Origin: Haloferax mucosum ATCC BAA-1512
GTDB taxonomy: Archaea; Halobacteriota; Halobacteria; Halobacteriales; Haloferacaceae
Assembly (NCBI RefSeq): GCF_000337815.1
Contig: NZ_AOLN01000017.1
Location: forward strand, 62,001 to 126,000
Direction: 5' to 3'
Length of the DNA stretch: 64,000 nt
The position numbers were made by a program, and so were the translations under genes. Under the pieces are notes generated by a model that did no database searches, was not told the DNA's origin, and saw only the letters and a list, made by a program, of their open reading frames with translations. Shown in pieces: positions 9,782 through 18,864 of this stretch (positions within the stretch are counted from its first letter, which is position 1; every line of letters begins with the position of its first letter).

Positions 9782-10057
9782 ATGGAACGCTCTGCCGCGT
9801 GGGATGCAACCCTCCGCATCGTCTTCGGCCTGCTCGTCATCGGCATCGGGAACACCATCGGCGCGTTCGTCGCCAGCGCGGTGGGTATCGCCAGTCTGGC
9901 GCTCTATCTCCTCGTCGCGGTTCCGACGTTCGTCTACGGGATGTTCTACGTCGTCATCGGGGCGGGCATGGTCGTCGAAGCGGGGACGAAAAGCGCCATC
10001 GAAGAGCTGGGGCTCTCCGACGAGAAGGCTGTGAACGGAGACGACGCCGACGACTGA
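9782..10057 (+). CDS. Small two-helix membrane protein
   Basis: A 91-aa protein that I do not recognise. It has two long hydrophobic segments, roughly residues 12-33 and 38-62, and an acidic soluble C-terminus ending NGDDADD. Codon use fits neighbouring genes. It lies just upstream of, and convergent with, the M28 peptidase gene, separated by 11 bp. Confidence 0.72.
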   Translation: MERSAAWDATLRIVFGLLVIGIGNTIGAFVASAVGIASLALYLLVAVPTFVYGMFYVVIGAGMVVEAGTKSAIEELGLSDEKAVNGDDADD

Positions 10058-10068
10058 CGACAGGAACG

Positions 10069-11406
10069 TTACTCCCAGCCGTCGGGCCAGATACCCGCCG
10101 CTTTCATCCCGGTCGCAAAGTCCGCCCGCCGGAAAGCCCCGGCAAGTTCGTCGGCATCGAGGCGGGAGAGTTCGTCGGCGGCGGCGGCCGACGCGAGTTC
10201 TCGGACGAGAAGCGCCGCCAGCATCGCGTGTTCACGGATATTCCTCACGTCTACTTTGTCTCGCGTGTCCGCGTGAGTGTGGCCCCACCCCCGGCCGCGT
10301 TCGCCGCTGTCGCTGTGGAGTTGGAGCGCCGGAACGCCGGCGCGGACGAACGGCCACTGGTCGCTGAACGGGTGTGGCGTCTCCTCGACGCGAATCGGAT
10401 GTCGCGTCTCGTCCGCGACGCGGGTTGCGACGTCGGCCGTCGCCTCCGAGGTGTGGGACATCGCAACGAGGTCACGGAATCTCCCCGCGCCATCGACGTT
10501 GACGACGGCGGCCACGCGGTCGAGGTCGAGACGCCGGACGAGGTGTTCCGCGCCGGTGAGACCGAGTTCCTCGGCACCGACGCCGACCACACGGACGCCG
10601 AGGTCGAGGTCCATCGCCGCGAGAAGTCGGGCCGCGGTGACGACGGTTGCGATGCCGCATCCGTTGTCGAGCGCGCCCTCGGCGATGTCGTGGGCGTCGA
10701 AATGCGCACAGAAGACGAGTTCGCGCTCGGTGTCGGGTCCGAGGTGCCCCTCGACGTTCCGACTCTCACCAGGGGTCGTCGCGGCGGAAACCGAGAGTCG
10801 AGCGGTTCCGTTTCGCTCCGCGTAGTCGGTCAACCACGCGCCGGTCTCTTTGCTCACGCCGACCCCGGGAGCGACAGCCACCTCGTCGTATCGGAGCGCG
10901 CCGGTCGGCGGGAGTTGTCCGGGGACGTGGTTGACGAAGACGAACCCGAGCGCGCCCGAGTCGATAGCGTAGTTGAACTTCTCCATCCTGTGGACGAAGC
11001 GACCGTCTCCGGGCGTCGTCGTGCTAGCGACGGCGATACCGCCGTCTACGTCGCAGTCGTCGATTTCGGACGGCGTGCCGTAGCCGACATCAACGAGCGG
11101 GCCGGAAACGTCCACCGCAGGGGCGTACGGAAGCGCAACCGCGTCGAACGACCGCTCGTCGGGCGCGGTGAGTTCGAGCGTCGTTTCGCCGCGCGTCCAG
11201 CGGGCCATCTCGAACGGGTCGAACTCGACGGCTTCGACGCCCGCATCGGCAAACGCGTTGGCGACGAGCGAACTGGCCCGACTGTCGCCCTCGCCGCCGG
11301 CCATCCGGTCGCCAATCGAAGTGAGGGCCGTCAGGAACTCCCACGGGCGGTCGTCGGTCCACGTGCGGGCGAACGCTCCGCGGGCGTCGGCTGACAAGTC
11401 GTCCAT
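10069..11406 (-). CDS. M28-family zinc peptidase
   Basis: A 445-aa protein with a C-terminal M28 aminopeptidase-type catalytic domain. Metal-ligand regions visible are FCAHFDAHD (H and first D), LDNGCGIATV (bridging D), GVGAEELGLTGAEH (catalytic Glu pair) and VNVDGAG. A PA-like insert lies in the N-terminal half. No signal peptide is seen, so it is probably intracellular. The open frame extends to 11826, but MDDLSADARG from 11406 is the natural start because the extension overlaps another gene. Confidence 0.85.
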   Translation of the reverse strand: MDDLSADARGAFARTWTDDRPWEFLTALTSIGDRMAGGEGDSRASSLVANAFADAGVEAVEFDPFEMARWTRGETTLELTAPDERSFDAVALPYAPAVDVSGPLVDVGYGTPSEIDDCDVDGGIAVASTTTPGDGRFVHRMEKFNYAIDSGALGFVFVNHVPGQLPPTGALRYDEVAVAPGVGVSKETGAWLTDYAERNGTARLSVSAATTPGESRNVEGHLGPDTERELVFCAHFDAHDIAEGALDNGCGIATVVTAARLLAAMDLDLGVRVVGVGAEELGLTGAEHLVRRLDLDRVAAVVNVDGAGRFRDLVAMSHTSEATADVATRVADETRHPIRVEETPHPFSDQWPFVRAGVPALQLHSDSGERGRGWGHTHADTRDKVDVRNIREHAMLAALLVRELASAAAADELSRLDADELAGAFRRADFATGMKAAGIWPDGWE

Positions 11407-11517
11407 GTCCCACCCACTCGCCGTCGGCCAAAGTCGTTTGTGCCAGTCGCGCTCGGAGCGCGGATAAAAACGTTGCCCACAACATCTAACTAATTTGACG
11501 TGGTACGAACGAGCACC

Positions 11518-11673
11518 ATGCCAACATGTCAGAACTGCAGTTCTTTCGTCACAGAAGGCTACGTCAAGGTGTTCGCACCCGAGGGCATGGAGGACCCACG
11601 GGTCTGTCCACACTGCGAGGATTTGGTCCGTGACGGCGCCCAAGTTCGGCAGGCGAGAGCGACTCGACACTAA
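11518..11673 (+). CDS. 51-aa double-CxxC zinc-finger protein (DUF7563-like)
   Basis: A very small protein, MPTCQNCSSF at its start, with C4-x2-C7 and C30-x2-C33 forming one probable zinc site and a basic tail (RQARATRH). The arrangement CxxC, about 22 residues containing a VKVF-type strand, CxxC resembles the small haloarchaeal zinc-finger family I know as DUF7563. Such micro-proteins may bind nucleic acid or a protein partner; function unknown. It is divergent from the M28 gene. A relative occurs on the mobile element at 58947. Confidence 0.85.
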   Translation: MPTCQNCSSFVTEGYVKVFAPEGMEDPRVCPHCEDLVRDGAQVRQARATRH

Positions 11674-11764
11674 CCCCGGCTCACGACCGCCCTGCAACCC
11701 TCCATTTCTCCCCGCCGGCAGTTGATTGACAAGGCTTACCATCCGCGGGTGCAACTGCCGAGAT

Positions 11765-13564
11765 ATGAGTTCGGTTCCCGAGCGAAGCGACATCGACGAG
11801 AAGTACAAGTGGGACCTCGACAGCATCTACGCCGACGACGAGGAGTGGGAAGCGGCCTACGAGGACGTTGCCGAGCGCATCCCCGAACTCGAAGCCTACG
11901 AGGGGCGCGTCACCGAAGACCCGGAGACGCTTCTCGAACTCCTCGAAACGATGGAGTCGGTGCTCCGCGAGGTTTCGATGGTCGCCTCGTATGCGAACCT
12001 CCGGAGTAGCGAGGACACGCGAAATCAGGAGTATCAGGCCCAAGCCAGCCGTTCGGAGGCACTGGCGTCGAAAGCGCGGAGCGCAGTCAGCTATCTCGAC
12101 CCCGAACTGCAGGCACTCGACCGCGACGAGATACAGGCGTTCATAGACGAAGAGCCGGCGCTCGAAGCCTACGAGCACTACTTCGACGACGTACTTCGGA
12201 CGAAAGAACACACCCGCTCGGCCGAAGTCGAGGAAGTGTTGGCGGACCTCTCCGACGTGACCGGCGCGTCGAGCGATATCTACTCCATGCTCGCAAACGC
12301 CGACATGGAGTTCCCGACGGTCCAAAAGCCCGACGGGTCCACAGTCGAGATTACGCAGGGTAACTTCACGAAACTCCAGAAGCACCCCGACCGCGAGTTC
12401 CGCCGAACGGTCCACGAGGAGTTCTACGACCGCTGGGCCGACGTGCGAAACGCGGTCGGCACCTCGCTGAAAAACAGCGTCAAAAAGGACGTCAAGACCG
12501 CCCGTATCCGAAACTACGAGACCGCCCGTGAAGCCGCGCTCGACGGTCCCAACGTCCCGGTCGAGGTGTACGACAACCTGCTCGAAACCGTCCGCGACAA
12601 CCTCAACCACCTCCACCGCCACGCCGAGTTGAAGCGGAAAGCCATCGGTGCTGACACGCTCCAGATGTGGGACCTCTACGTGTCTCTCACCGGTGACCAC
12701 GGTCCCGAGATTCCGTACGAACAGGCGAAAGAGTACATCATCGAGGCCGTCGAACCGCTCGGCGAAGCTTACCAAGAGCGCATGGCCGCCGGACTCGAAG
12801 ACCGCTGGGTTGACGTGTACGAAAACCGCGGCAAGCGCGCCGGGGCGTACTCCGCCGGCACGTACGACACCCAGCCGTTCATCATGATGAACTATCAGGA
12901 CGACGCGGCCTCGATGTTCACCCTCGCACACGAACTGGGCCACTCGATGCACTCCGAACTCGCCAACGACGCCCAACCGTGGCACGACGCGAGTTACGAC
13001 ATCTTCACCGCCGAGGTCGCCTCGACGGTCAACGAGACGCTTCTCACCGAGTATCTCCTCGAAAACGTCGATGACGACGAACTCCGGATGCACGTCCTCG
13101 ACGAGTATCTCGAACGGTTCCGCTCGACGCTCTTCCGGCAGACGATGTTCGCCGACTTCGAACTCCAGATTCACGACATCGTCGAAGACGACGGCGCGCT
13201 CACCCCGGACCGCTTCGACCAGCTCTACGGCGACCTGAAATCGACGTACTACGAACCCGCCGAGACGGACGACTCGATTGCCCGCGAGTGGATGCGGATT
13301 CCGCACTTCTACTACAACTACTACGTCTACCAGTACGCGACCGGCATCTCGGCCGCCGCGGCCATCGTCGAACGCATCCGCGAAGAAGGCGAAGACGCCG
13401 CCGTAGACTACCGCGAAGCGCTCTCGCTCGGCGGAAGTGAGTACCCAATCGACGTGTTGCAGACGGCCGGCGTAGACATGACCGACCCCGAACCCATCGA
13501 GGACGCGATGTCCGTCTACAGCGAGTTCCTCGACGAAGCCGCGGCGCTTCTCGACCTCGAATAG
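11765..13564 (+). CDS. pepF: Oligoendopeptidase F (M3B)
   Basis: Cytosolic zinc endopeptidase degrading short peptides, 599 aa. The zinc motif HELGHSMH starts at residue 389, with the third ligand expected in FTAEVASTVNETLL about 25 residues on. The N-terminal helical PepF domain (SDIDEKYKWDLDSIY onwards) and C-terminal HFYYNYYVYQYATG substrate-cleft segment are both present. ATG 11765 was chosen over 11726 because homology-type sequence starts there. It is followed by tRNA-Lys. Confidence 0.95.
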   Translation: MSSVPERSDIDEKYKWDLDSIYADDEEWEAAYEDVAERIPELEAYEGRVTEDPETLLELLETMESVLREVSMVASYANLRSSEDTRNQEYQAQASRSEALASKARSAVSYLDPELQALDRDEIQAFIDEEPALEAYEHYFDDVLRTKEHTRSAEVEEVLADLSDVTGASSDIYSMLANADMEFPTVQKPDGSTVEITQGNFTKLQKHPDREFRRTVHEEFYDRWADVRNAVGTSLKNSVKKDVKTARIRNYETAREAALDGPNVPVEVYDNLLETVRDNLNHLHRHAELKRKAIGADTLQMWDLYVSLTGDHGPEIPYEQAKEYIIEAVEPLGEAYQERMAAGLEDRWVDVYENRGKRAGAYSAGTYDTQPFIMMNYQDDAASMFTLAHELGHSMHSELANDAQPWHDASYDIFTAEVASTVNETLLTEYLLENVDDDELRMHVLDEYLERFRSTLFRQTMFADFELQIHDIVEDDGALTPDRFDQLYGDLKSTYYEPAETDDSIAREWMRIPHFYYNYYVYQYATGISAAAAIVERIREEGEDAAVDYREALSLGGSEYPIDVLQTAGVDMTDPEPIEDAMSVYSEFLDEAAALLDLE

Positions 13565-13772
13565 CGAACACGCAGGACAAAGACCGAAAACACGGCGTGG
13601 AAACTTTTTGACGTCCGAAGATGCGGCGGGCATGGACGGGCATGAACAATTGTGAGACGACGCATCTCACGAGTATGTCTCCCGTCGCAGAATCCTCGAC
13701 CGGCGGGTTCGCGGTAGCTTCCGTGAATCCACAGCCACGCAGTATCGAGCACTACCGCTCAGAGTGTAAAAA

Positions 13773-13846
<74 letters not shown>

Positions 13847-13931
13847 TCGATTTCTCTTTAAATGGGGATACTGATAAGCGTTTATTTTCGCTCCCCCGAT
13901 TGCTTTGTACCCCGTTGCCGTCTACCAATGT

Positions 13932-15176
13932 ATGGACTTGCGAGACTTCGTTGATACCTTCTTACGATTCGAGAGTGTCGGCGGTGCAGAAGCGCCGGCA
14001 CAGCAATGGGTCAAAAACCGCCTGCACGACCTCGGATTCGAGACGTACGAGTGGACCGCGGACCCAACGCGCCTCGCAGAGCATCCATCGTTTCCAGACG
14101 ACTCCGCCGATATCGACACCGTAGACCGCCCGAGCGTCGCCGGTGTGTTCGAGTTCGGCGACCCCGATGCCGGGCCGACGCTCGTCCTCAACGGACACGT
14201 CGATGTCGTCCCTGCCGACGCGGAACTGTGGTCTTACGACCCGTTTTTACCCCGCTGGAGCGACGGCGACGAAACCGTAAGCGCCCGCGGCGCGGCCGAC
14301 ATGAAAGCCGGTCTCTCGGCCTGCGTGTTCGCCGCGCTCGGTCTCCGGGATGCGGTCGAAGCCGGGGCTACCGAACTCGACGGCCGAATCGTCGTCGAGA
14401 GCGTCGTCGGTGAAGAAGAAGGCGGAATCGGTGCGGCGGCCGCCGCGCTCGACAACCCGTATCCGTTCGAGCGCGATGCCGCAGTCGTCGCCGAGCCGAC
14501 GCAACTCAAGCCGGTCGTCGCCACTGAAGGCTCGGTGATGAAGCGACTCCGCCTGACCGGGCGGACCGCTCACGCGGCCTCGCGGTGGCGCGGCGTCGAT
14601 GTTCTCCCGAAGTTCGAGGCGATCCGTCAAGCGTTTTTCGAGCTCGAAGCAGAGCGCGCCGAACGCGTGTCACATCCACTGTACGACCACCCGATTCCGT
14701 GGCCGATTTGCGTCGGCCGCGTCGAAGCCGGGACGTGGGCGTCGAGCGTCGCCGGAACACTCACCGCCGAGTGGCGACTGGGAGTCGCGCCGGGTGAGAC
14801 CGTCTCAGCGGTCGAGCGGACGTTCGAAGACAGACTGGCCGCCGTCGTCGCCGACGACGAATGGCTCGCAGAACACCCGCCCACGTTCGAGCGATTTTCC
14901 GTCCAGTTCGAACCCGCAGAAATCGACGCCGACGAACCCGTCGTCGCGGCGCTTCAGGCGGCGCTCCGCGAAGCGAATCTGGACGACGACCCGACGGGAG
15001 CGACCTACGGCGCGGACTCGCGGCACTACGTCGAGGCGGGGATTCCGACGGTGCTCTTCGGGCCGGGGGACATCGAACAGGCGCACTTCCCCGACGAGAC
15101 TATCGAGTGGAACGATGTCGAAGTCGCCCGCGACGTACTGCAGGAGACGGCGCGTCGATTCCTTCAGTCGGAATAA
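13932..15176 (+). CDS. M20-family metallopeptidase / deacylase
   Basis: A 414-aa two-zinc amidohydrolase of the ArgE/DapE/CPG2 type. Metal-ligand motifs seen are NGHVDVVPA (His then Asp), GAADMKAGL (bridging Asp) and EEEGGIGA (catalytic Glu and ligand Glu); the dimerisation domain lies in the middle and TYGADSRHY near the C-terminus. Substrate could be N-acetyl-amino acids, succinyl-DAP or dipeptides; it cannot be told apart from sequence. ATG 13932 is the first ATG in frame; the 3' end overlaps the convergent neighbour by 13 bp. Confidence 0.9.
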   Translation: MDLRDFVDTFLRFESVGGAEAPAQQWVKNRLHDLGFETYEWTADPTRLAEHPSFPDDSADIDTVDRPSVAGVFEFGDPDAGPTLVLNGHVDVVPADAELWSYDPFLPRWSDGDETVSARGAADMKAGLSACVFAALGLRDAVEAGATELDGRIVVESVVGEEEGGIGAAAAALDNPYPFERDAAVVAEPTQLKPVVATEGSVMKRLRLTGRTAHAASRWRGVDVLPKFEAIRQAFFELEAERAERVSHPLYDHPIPWPICVGRVEAGTWASSVAGTLTAEWRLGVAPGETVSAVERTFEDRLAAVVADDEWLAEHPPTFERFSVQFEPAEIDADEPVVAALQAALREANLDDDPTGATYGADSRHYVEAGIPTVLFGPGDIEQAHFPDETIEWNDVEVARDVLQETARRFLQSE

Positions 15177-15838
15177 GCGTCGAGCGCGTCGGCGACAACG
15201 GTTCCCGGGTCCGTGTCCTCCAGCGAAGCACGTCGCCGGAGTTCGAGATACACGTCGGGCGGAAGCGACACGTCAAGAGTTCCGATATCGACTCCGTGGT
15301 CGGTGAGGGTCGTGATGACGGGCGTTCCGTCGTTGACTTGGCTTGCGAGGCGGCGCACTTCTCGGACGGTCAAGCCGGCGTCGAGCGTCGCCCACGCGAG
15401 GTGAAGCCGGGCGTCACCGGAGACGCGTGCGATGTGTTTCGCGGCGGTCGGTGCAATCTGTCCGCGGGCGACGTGTCGCCGAACCGACTGCGGCAGGTCG
15501 TGTACGCGGGCCCACTTGCGGATGAAAGAGACCGAAACGTCGCCGCCGGCTCGTTCTGCGGCGCGTTTGTACGACCCGACACCGCGGACGAGGGCGGCGC
15601 AGGCGGCGGCTCCGCGGAGCATGAACACGTGGTCGTCGTCGCCAGCGGTCGATTCGGAAAACGAGCGGACCGTCCGGGCGGCTTCGGCGACGCTCTCGGG
15701 GTCGTTTGGGTCGAACCCGACCGCCTCGTGGGCGCGGTCACCCGTGACCGCGGGGTCCCCACGGACGACAGGCTGGCCGACCGGTTCTCGCCGGTCGGCG
15801 GGCACCTGACCGGTGCGTCGGCGTTCGTCGTTCGTCAT
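15164..15838 (-). CDS. Haloarchaeal conserved protein with ParB-like helix-turn-helix
   Basis: A 224-aa protein. Central residues resemble the HTH of ParB/Spo0J-type proteins: SVSFIRKWARVHDLPQ, then RGQIAPTAAKHIARV and LTVREVRRLASQV. No nuclease-like N-terminal ParB motif is visible. The C-terminal part SLPPDVYLELRRRASLED resembles a short ribbon- or CopG-like segment. It may be a DNA-binding protein restricted to haloarchaea. Function not assigned. It is convergent with the M20 gene. Confidence 0.75.
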   Translation of the reverse strand: MTNDERRRTGQVPADRREPVGQPVVRGDPAVTGDRAHEAVGFDPNDPESVAEAARTVRSFSESTAGDDDHVFMLRGAAACAALVRGVGSYKRAAERAGGDVSVSFIRKWARVHDLPQSVRRHVARGQIAPTAAKHIARVSGDARLHLAWATLDAGLTVREVRRLASQVNDGTPVITTLTDHGVDIGTLDVSLPPDVYLELRRRASLEDTDPGTVVADALDAYSD

Positions 15839-15917
15839 CTACGAGTCGGTTACGCGCTCGCGGATAAAAACGTCCCCCTGAGTGGCGAGATTCGCGCGCG
15901 AGCGGGGTTCGTTCGGG

Positions 15918-16091
15918 TCACTCCTCGCGGGACTCCGAGAGGTGCGACCAGATTTCGGCGCATCCGGCACCGTCTTCGAGGTCCTTGAGGTGGGCCGTCG
16001 CGTCCGAGTCTTCGGTCTCTGCGGGGGCGTGGGTGGATGCGTCGGCGTCCGATTCCAACTCGTCGGGGTCGAGTTCTGCCTCGCTCGTCAT
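15918..16091 (-). CDS. 57-aa acidic protein
   Basis: Reads MTSEAELDPDELESD..., with 16 or more acidic residues in the first half and CAEIWSHLSESREE at the C-terminus. Translation is probably coupled to the 29-aa ORF upstream: its ATG overlaps that ORF's TGA in ATGA. Unrecognised function; the high Asp/Glu content and coding-like third positions favour a real gene. Confidence 0.6.
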   Translation of the reverse strand: MTSEAELDPDELESDADASTHAPAETEDSDATAHLKDLEDGAGCAEIWSHLSESREE

Positions 16092-16177
16092 GTTTCGTCC
16101 TCCGTTGGCCAGTCGAACAGTTCGGGGGCGACGTCGGCGGAGGCGTGTTGTCTGACGGCGGTTCGGTGGTCACTCAT
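16088..16177 (-). CDS. 29-aa ORF coupled to the acidic protein
   Basis: Short reading frame MSDHRTAVRQ...ending TEDET, whose stop TGA overlaps the ATG of the downstream 57-aa ORF in an ATGA. Could be a micro-protein or a translated leader that feeds ribosomes to the next gene. Too short for independent proof. Confidence 0.4.
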   Translation of the reverse strand: MSDHRTAVRQHASADVAPELFDWPTEDET

Positions 16178-16396
16178 CACCCTGCCATACCGAGGGAACT
16201 GTCATAAGCGAATCCGCACCTGTAATGTGTACCCCCACTCCCGGGTACCGGAAGCGGTTGCCACTACCTCAGACGGTCGAAAACGGGCGAAACCACCCGA
16301 CTGCGACGGCCTCAGGCCCCGAGTCGCTGTCGTGTCCCACCCGCGGGAATTGCGGCCGTCGTCTCACATACGTACACGGGGCACCGACGAAGAGAC

Positions 16397-16711
16397 ATGA
16401 GCGTCTCTCTTCGCGTCCTCGACGACGGGGCGTGGGTCTCCGTGAACGACGCCCGAGAAGTGAGCGTAAGCGAACTCTGGCGACTCGACGCGCCCGCATT
16501 CTGTGGCTGTGACCTCCCGGATTTCGTCGTCGAAAACGTCCTCTCGGTCGGGGCAGACGGACGAACCGTCTCGGCGAAAGTGTACGGCCAATGTATCGCC
16601 TGCGGCGAGACCGGCACCCCCGGTTGGGTCCCGGTCGGCCGCCTCTCGGACGGCGAATTCACCGATATCGCCCGCGAGCGTGTCGTCCTCCCGGTCCGAA
16701 ATGATAGCTGA
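16397..16711 (+). CDS. Small four-cysteine protein, haloarchaeal
   Basis: A 104-aa protein beginning MSVSLRVLDDGAWVSV. It contains CGCD near residue 35 and CIAC near residue 75, probably one zinc site holding together a beta-rich fold. No catalytic motif. It lies about 100 bp upstream of the nitrite/sulfite reductase on the same strand. I do not recognise it with certainty. Confidence 0.72.
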   Translation: MSVSLRVLDDGAWVSVNDAREVSVSELWRLDAPAFCGCDLPDFVVENVLSVGADGRTVSAKVYGQCIACGETGTPGWVPVGRLSDGEFTDIARERVVLPVRNDS

Positions 16712-16808
16712 ATAACATAGGCAATACTGTCCCCTTTTCGGTAGCACCGGGAAGGGTTGACGGTACGCTCGGGGCCTTACGTAGGGAAATACATGGGTGT
16801 TCGTACGA

Positions 16809-18581
16809 ATGCCCACGGACGTCGAACGCTGGAAATCAGAGGTCTACGGAAACGAGATACGAGAGCATCTGTTCCGTTTCGCCGAGGAGGGTTGGGACGC
16901 GATTCCCGACGACGAACGAGACGCGTGGTTCGAGCGCTTCAAATGGTGGGGATTGTACCACCAGCGAAACGGCCAAGAGTCGTACTTCATGTTGCGTATC
17001 GGGACGCCGAACGGCCGTCTCGAACCCGAACAACTCCGTGTCGTCGGCGAAGTCGCAAAGGAGTACGCGACCGGCCCGGGAACGAACCCGATTTTCGGCG
17101 ACGCCTACGCCGACTTCACCACCAGACAATCCATCCAACTCCACTGGATAAAGCTCGAAGACGTTCCGGACCTCTTCGAAACGCTCGAAGCTAACGGACT
17201 CTCCGCACAGCAGGCCTGTGGCGACTCGTGGCGCAACATCGTCGGCAACCCGATGGCCGGCGACGACGCGGCCGAAATCATCGACGCGTGGCCGGTCATC
17301 AAGGAACTCAACGAGACGTTCAAGGGCAACGACGACCACTCGAACCTCCCGCGCAAGTGGAAGGTGTCCGTGGCCGGGTCGGCCGACGGCTCCGGGCAAG
17401 GAGACATCAACGACCTTGCGCTCGAACCTGCCTACAAAGAGATCGATGGCGAGCGCACGGTGGGGTTCAACGTCCGCGTCGGCGGCGGGCTTGCCCGCAA
17501 CGAAGAGCGGTTCGCCCGCGATATCGACGTGTGGGTCGCTCCCGAGGACACCGCCGCCGTCGCCGGGGGCCTTTCGGCACTTTTCCGTGACTACGGCGAC
17601 CGTGAGAACCGCTACAACGCCCGCATCAAGTTCCTCGTTGACGAGTGGGGACCGGAGAAAATCCGGGAGACACTCCAATCGGAGTACGTCGATTTCGAAC
17701 TGGAGACGGCAGGCGAGGACGTGCGCGACCAGTACACCTACAACGCCGGCGGTGACGGCCGCAACGACCTCCTCGGCGTCCACAAGCAGAAGGATGGCAA
17801 GAACTTCGTCGGCTTGAACGTCCTCGTGGGCCGGATGGGCGCGGATGACGTTATCGAACTCGCCGACCTCGCCGAGACGTACGGCTCCGGCGCGGCCCGC
17901 CTGACGCAACGGCAGAACGTCATCATCCCCGACATACCGGACGAGAAACTGGACGACTTCCTCGCGGAAGACCTGCTCGAACACTACTCGCCCGACCCGT
18001 CGCCGTTCATGCGCGGCTCTGTCGCCTGTACGGGCACCGAGTTCTGTTCGCTCTCCATCGTCGAGACGAAGAACCGACAGGTCCGCTTCGCTCGCTGGCT
18101 GAAAGAGAACGTCGAACTACCGTCCGGCGTCGATGCGTTCCACATCCACCTCTCGGGTTGTACGGCCTCCTGCGCCCAGCCGCAGATTGCAGACGTGAGC
18201 CTCCGCGGGATGAAGACCCGTAAAAACGGAGACCCGGTCGAAGCACTCGACATTGGTCTCGGCGGCGGTCTCGGCGAGGAACCGCAGTTCGCCCGCTGGG
18301 TAACCCAGCGCGTTCCCGTAGACGAGGTACCCGGCGCAATCAAGAACCTGCTCGCCAACTTCGACGACCAGAGCGACGAGGGCGAGACGTTCCGCGAGTT
18401 CGTCCAGCGGCACGACGACGACGAACTGGCCGAACTGGTAGAACCCGAAGAGACCAGCTACGAGGACCCGATGATGCACAACACGAAGCGCACGTGGTAC
18501 CCCTACGCCGAAGAGGACAGCCTCGACGCCGGTCCTGCACCGACTCGCGCCGACGGCACTCCAATCACGAGCGGCGACTGA
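16809..18581 (+). CDS. Ferredoxin-type nitrite/sulfite reductase (siroheme, 4Fe-4S)
   Basis: A 590-aa siroheme reductase with two nitrite/sulfite-reductase ferredoxin-like half domains and two siroheme/4Fe-4S domains. Cluster ligands are C407-x5-C413 (CTGTEFC) and C451-x3-C455 (CTASC). It reduces nitrite to ammonia or sulfite to sulfide by six electrons, probably from ferredoxin. Residues alone do not decide the substrate; no nitrate reductase or sulfate-assimilation gene is nearby. ATG 16809 is preferred over GTG 16797. A 93-aa protein follows 1 bp after the stop. Confidence 0.92.
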   Translation: MPTDVERWKSEVYGNEIREHLFRFAEEGWDAIPDDERDAWFERFKWWGLYHQRNGQESYFMLRIGTPNGRLEPEQLRVVGEVAKEYATGPGTNPIFGDAYADFTTRQSIQLHWIKLEDVPDLFETLEANGLSAQQACGDSWRNIVGNPMAGDDAAEIIDAWPVIKELNETFKGNDDHSNLPRKWKVSVAGSADGSGQGDINDLALEPAYKEIDGERTVGFNVRVGGGLARNEERFARDIDVWVAPEDTAAVAGGLSALFRDYGDRENRYNARIKFLVDEWGPEKIRETLQSEYVDFELETAGEDVRDQYTYNAGGDGRNDLLGVHKQKDGKNFVGLNVLVGRMGADDVIELADLAETYGSGAARLTQRQNVIIPDIPDEKLDDFLAEDLLEHYSPDPSPFMRGSVACTGTEFCSLSIVETKNRQVRFARWLKENVELPSGVDAFHIHLSGCTASCAQPQIADVSLRGMKTRKNGDPVEALDIGLGGGLGEEPQFARWVTQRVPVDEVPGAIKNLLANFDDQSDEGETFREFVQRHDDDELAELVEPEETSYEDPMMHNTKRTWYPYAEEDSLDAGPAPTRADGTPITSGD

Positions 18582-18582
18582 G

Positions 18583-18864
18583 ATGGACCGTATCCTGAAG
18601 GTCAACGCGTACACGACGCTGGACCTCGTTGATGCGACGGCGACGGGCCACGACTTCGAGGACACGGCGTTCGCGGTGCTCAACGCGACGTCGCCGCGAA
18701 AGAATCCCGACGAAATCACGCTCGAACTGGAACTCGACGGGACGCAACTGGAGTCGCTTCCTCCGCACGCGACCACGGTGACGCTCTCACCCGAGGAGGC
18801 CCGGAGTCTCGCCGCCGACCTCGAAAAACACGCCGACCGCGTCGAAGCCGCACGAGGCGACTAA
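18583..18864 (+). CDS. DUF6360-type small protein, partner of the siroheme reductase
   Basis: A 93-aa protein beginning MDRILKVNAYTTLDLVDA, matching the haloarchaeal family I recall as DUF6360. Its ATG is 1 bp after the reductase stop (TGAGATG), so translation is very likely coupled and the two should act together. No cofactor motif; an assembly, electron-transfer or regulatory accessory role is inference. Confidence 0.82.
   Translation: MDRILKVNAYTTLDLVDATATGHDFEDTAFAVLNATSPRKNPDEITLELELDGTQLESLPPHATTVTLSPEEARSLAADLEKHADRVEAARGD

Noticed and set aside
11681-13633. 650-aa open frame on the minus strand opposite PepF
   Set aside because: It is antisense to a gene with clear zinc motif and family blocks; long opposite-strand frames are common in high-GC DNA. 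The translation has no recognisable motif.
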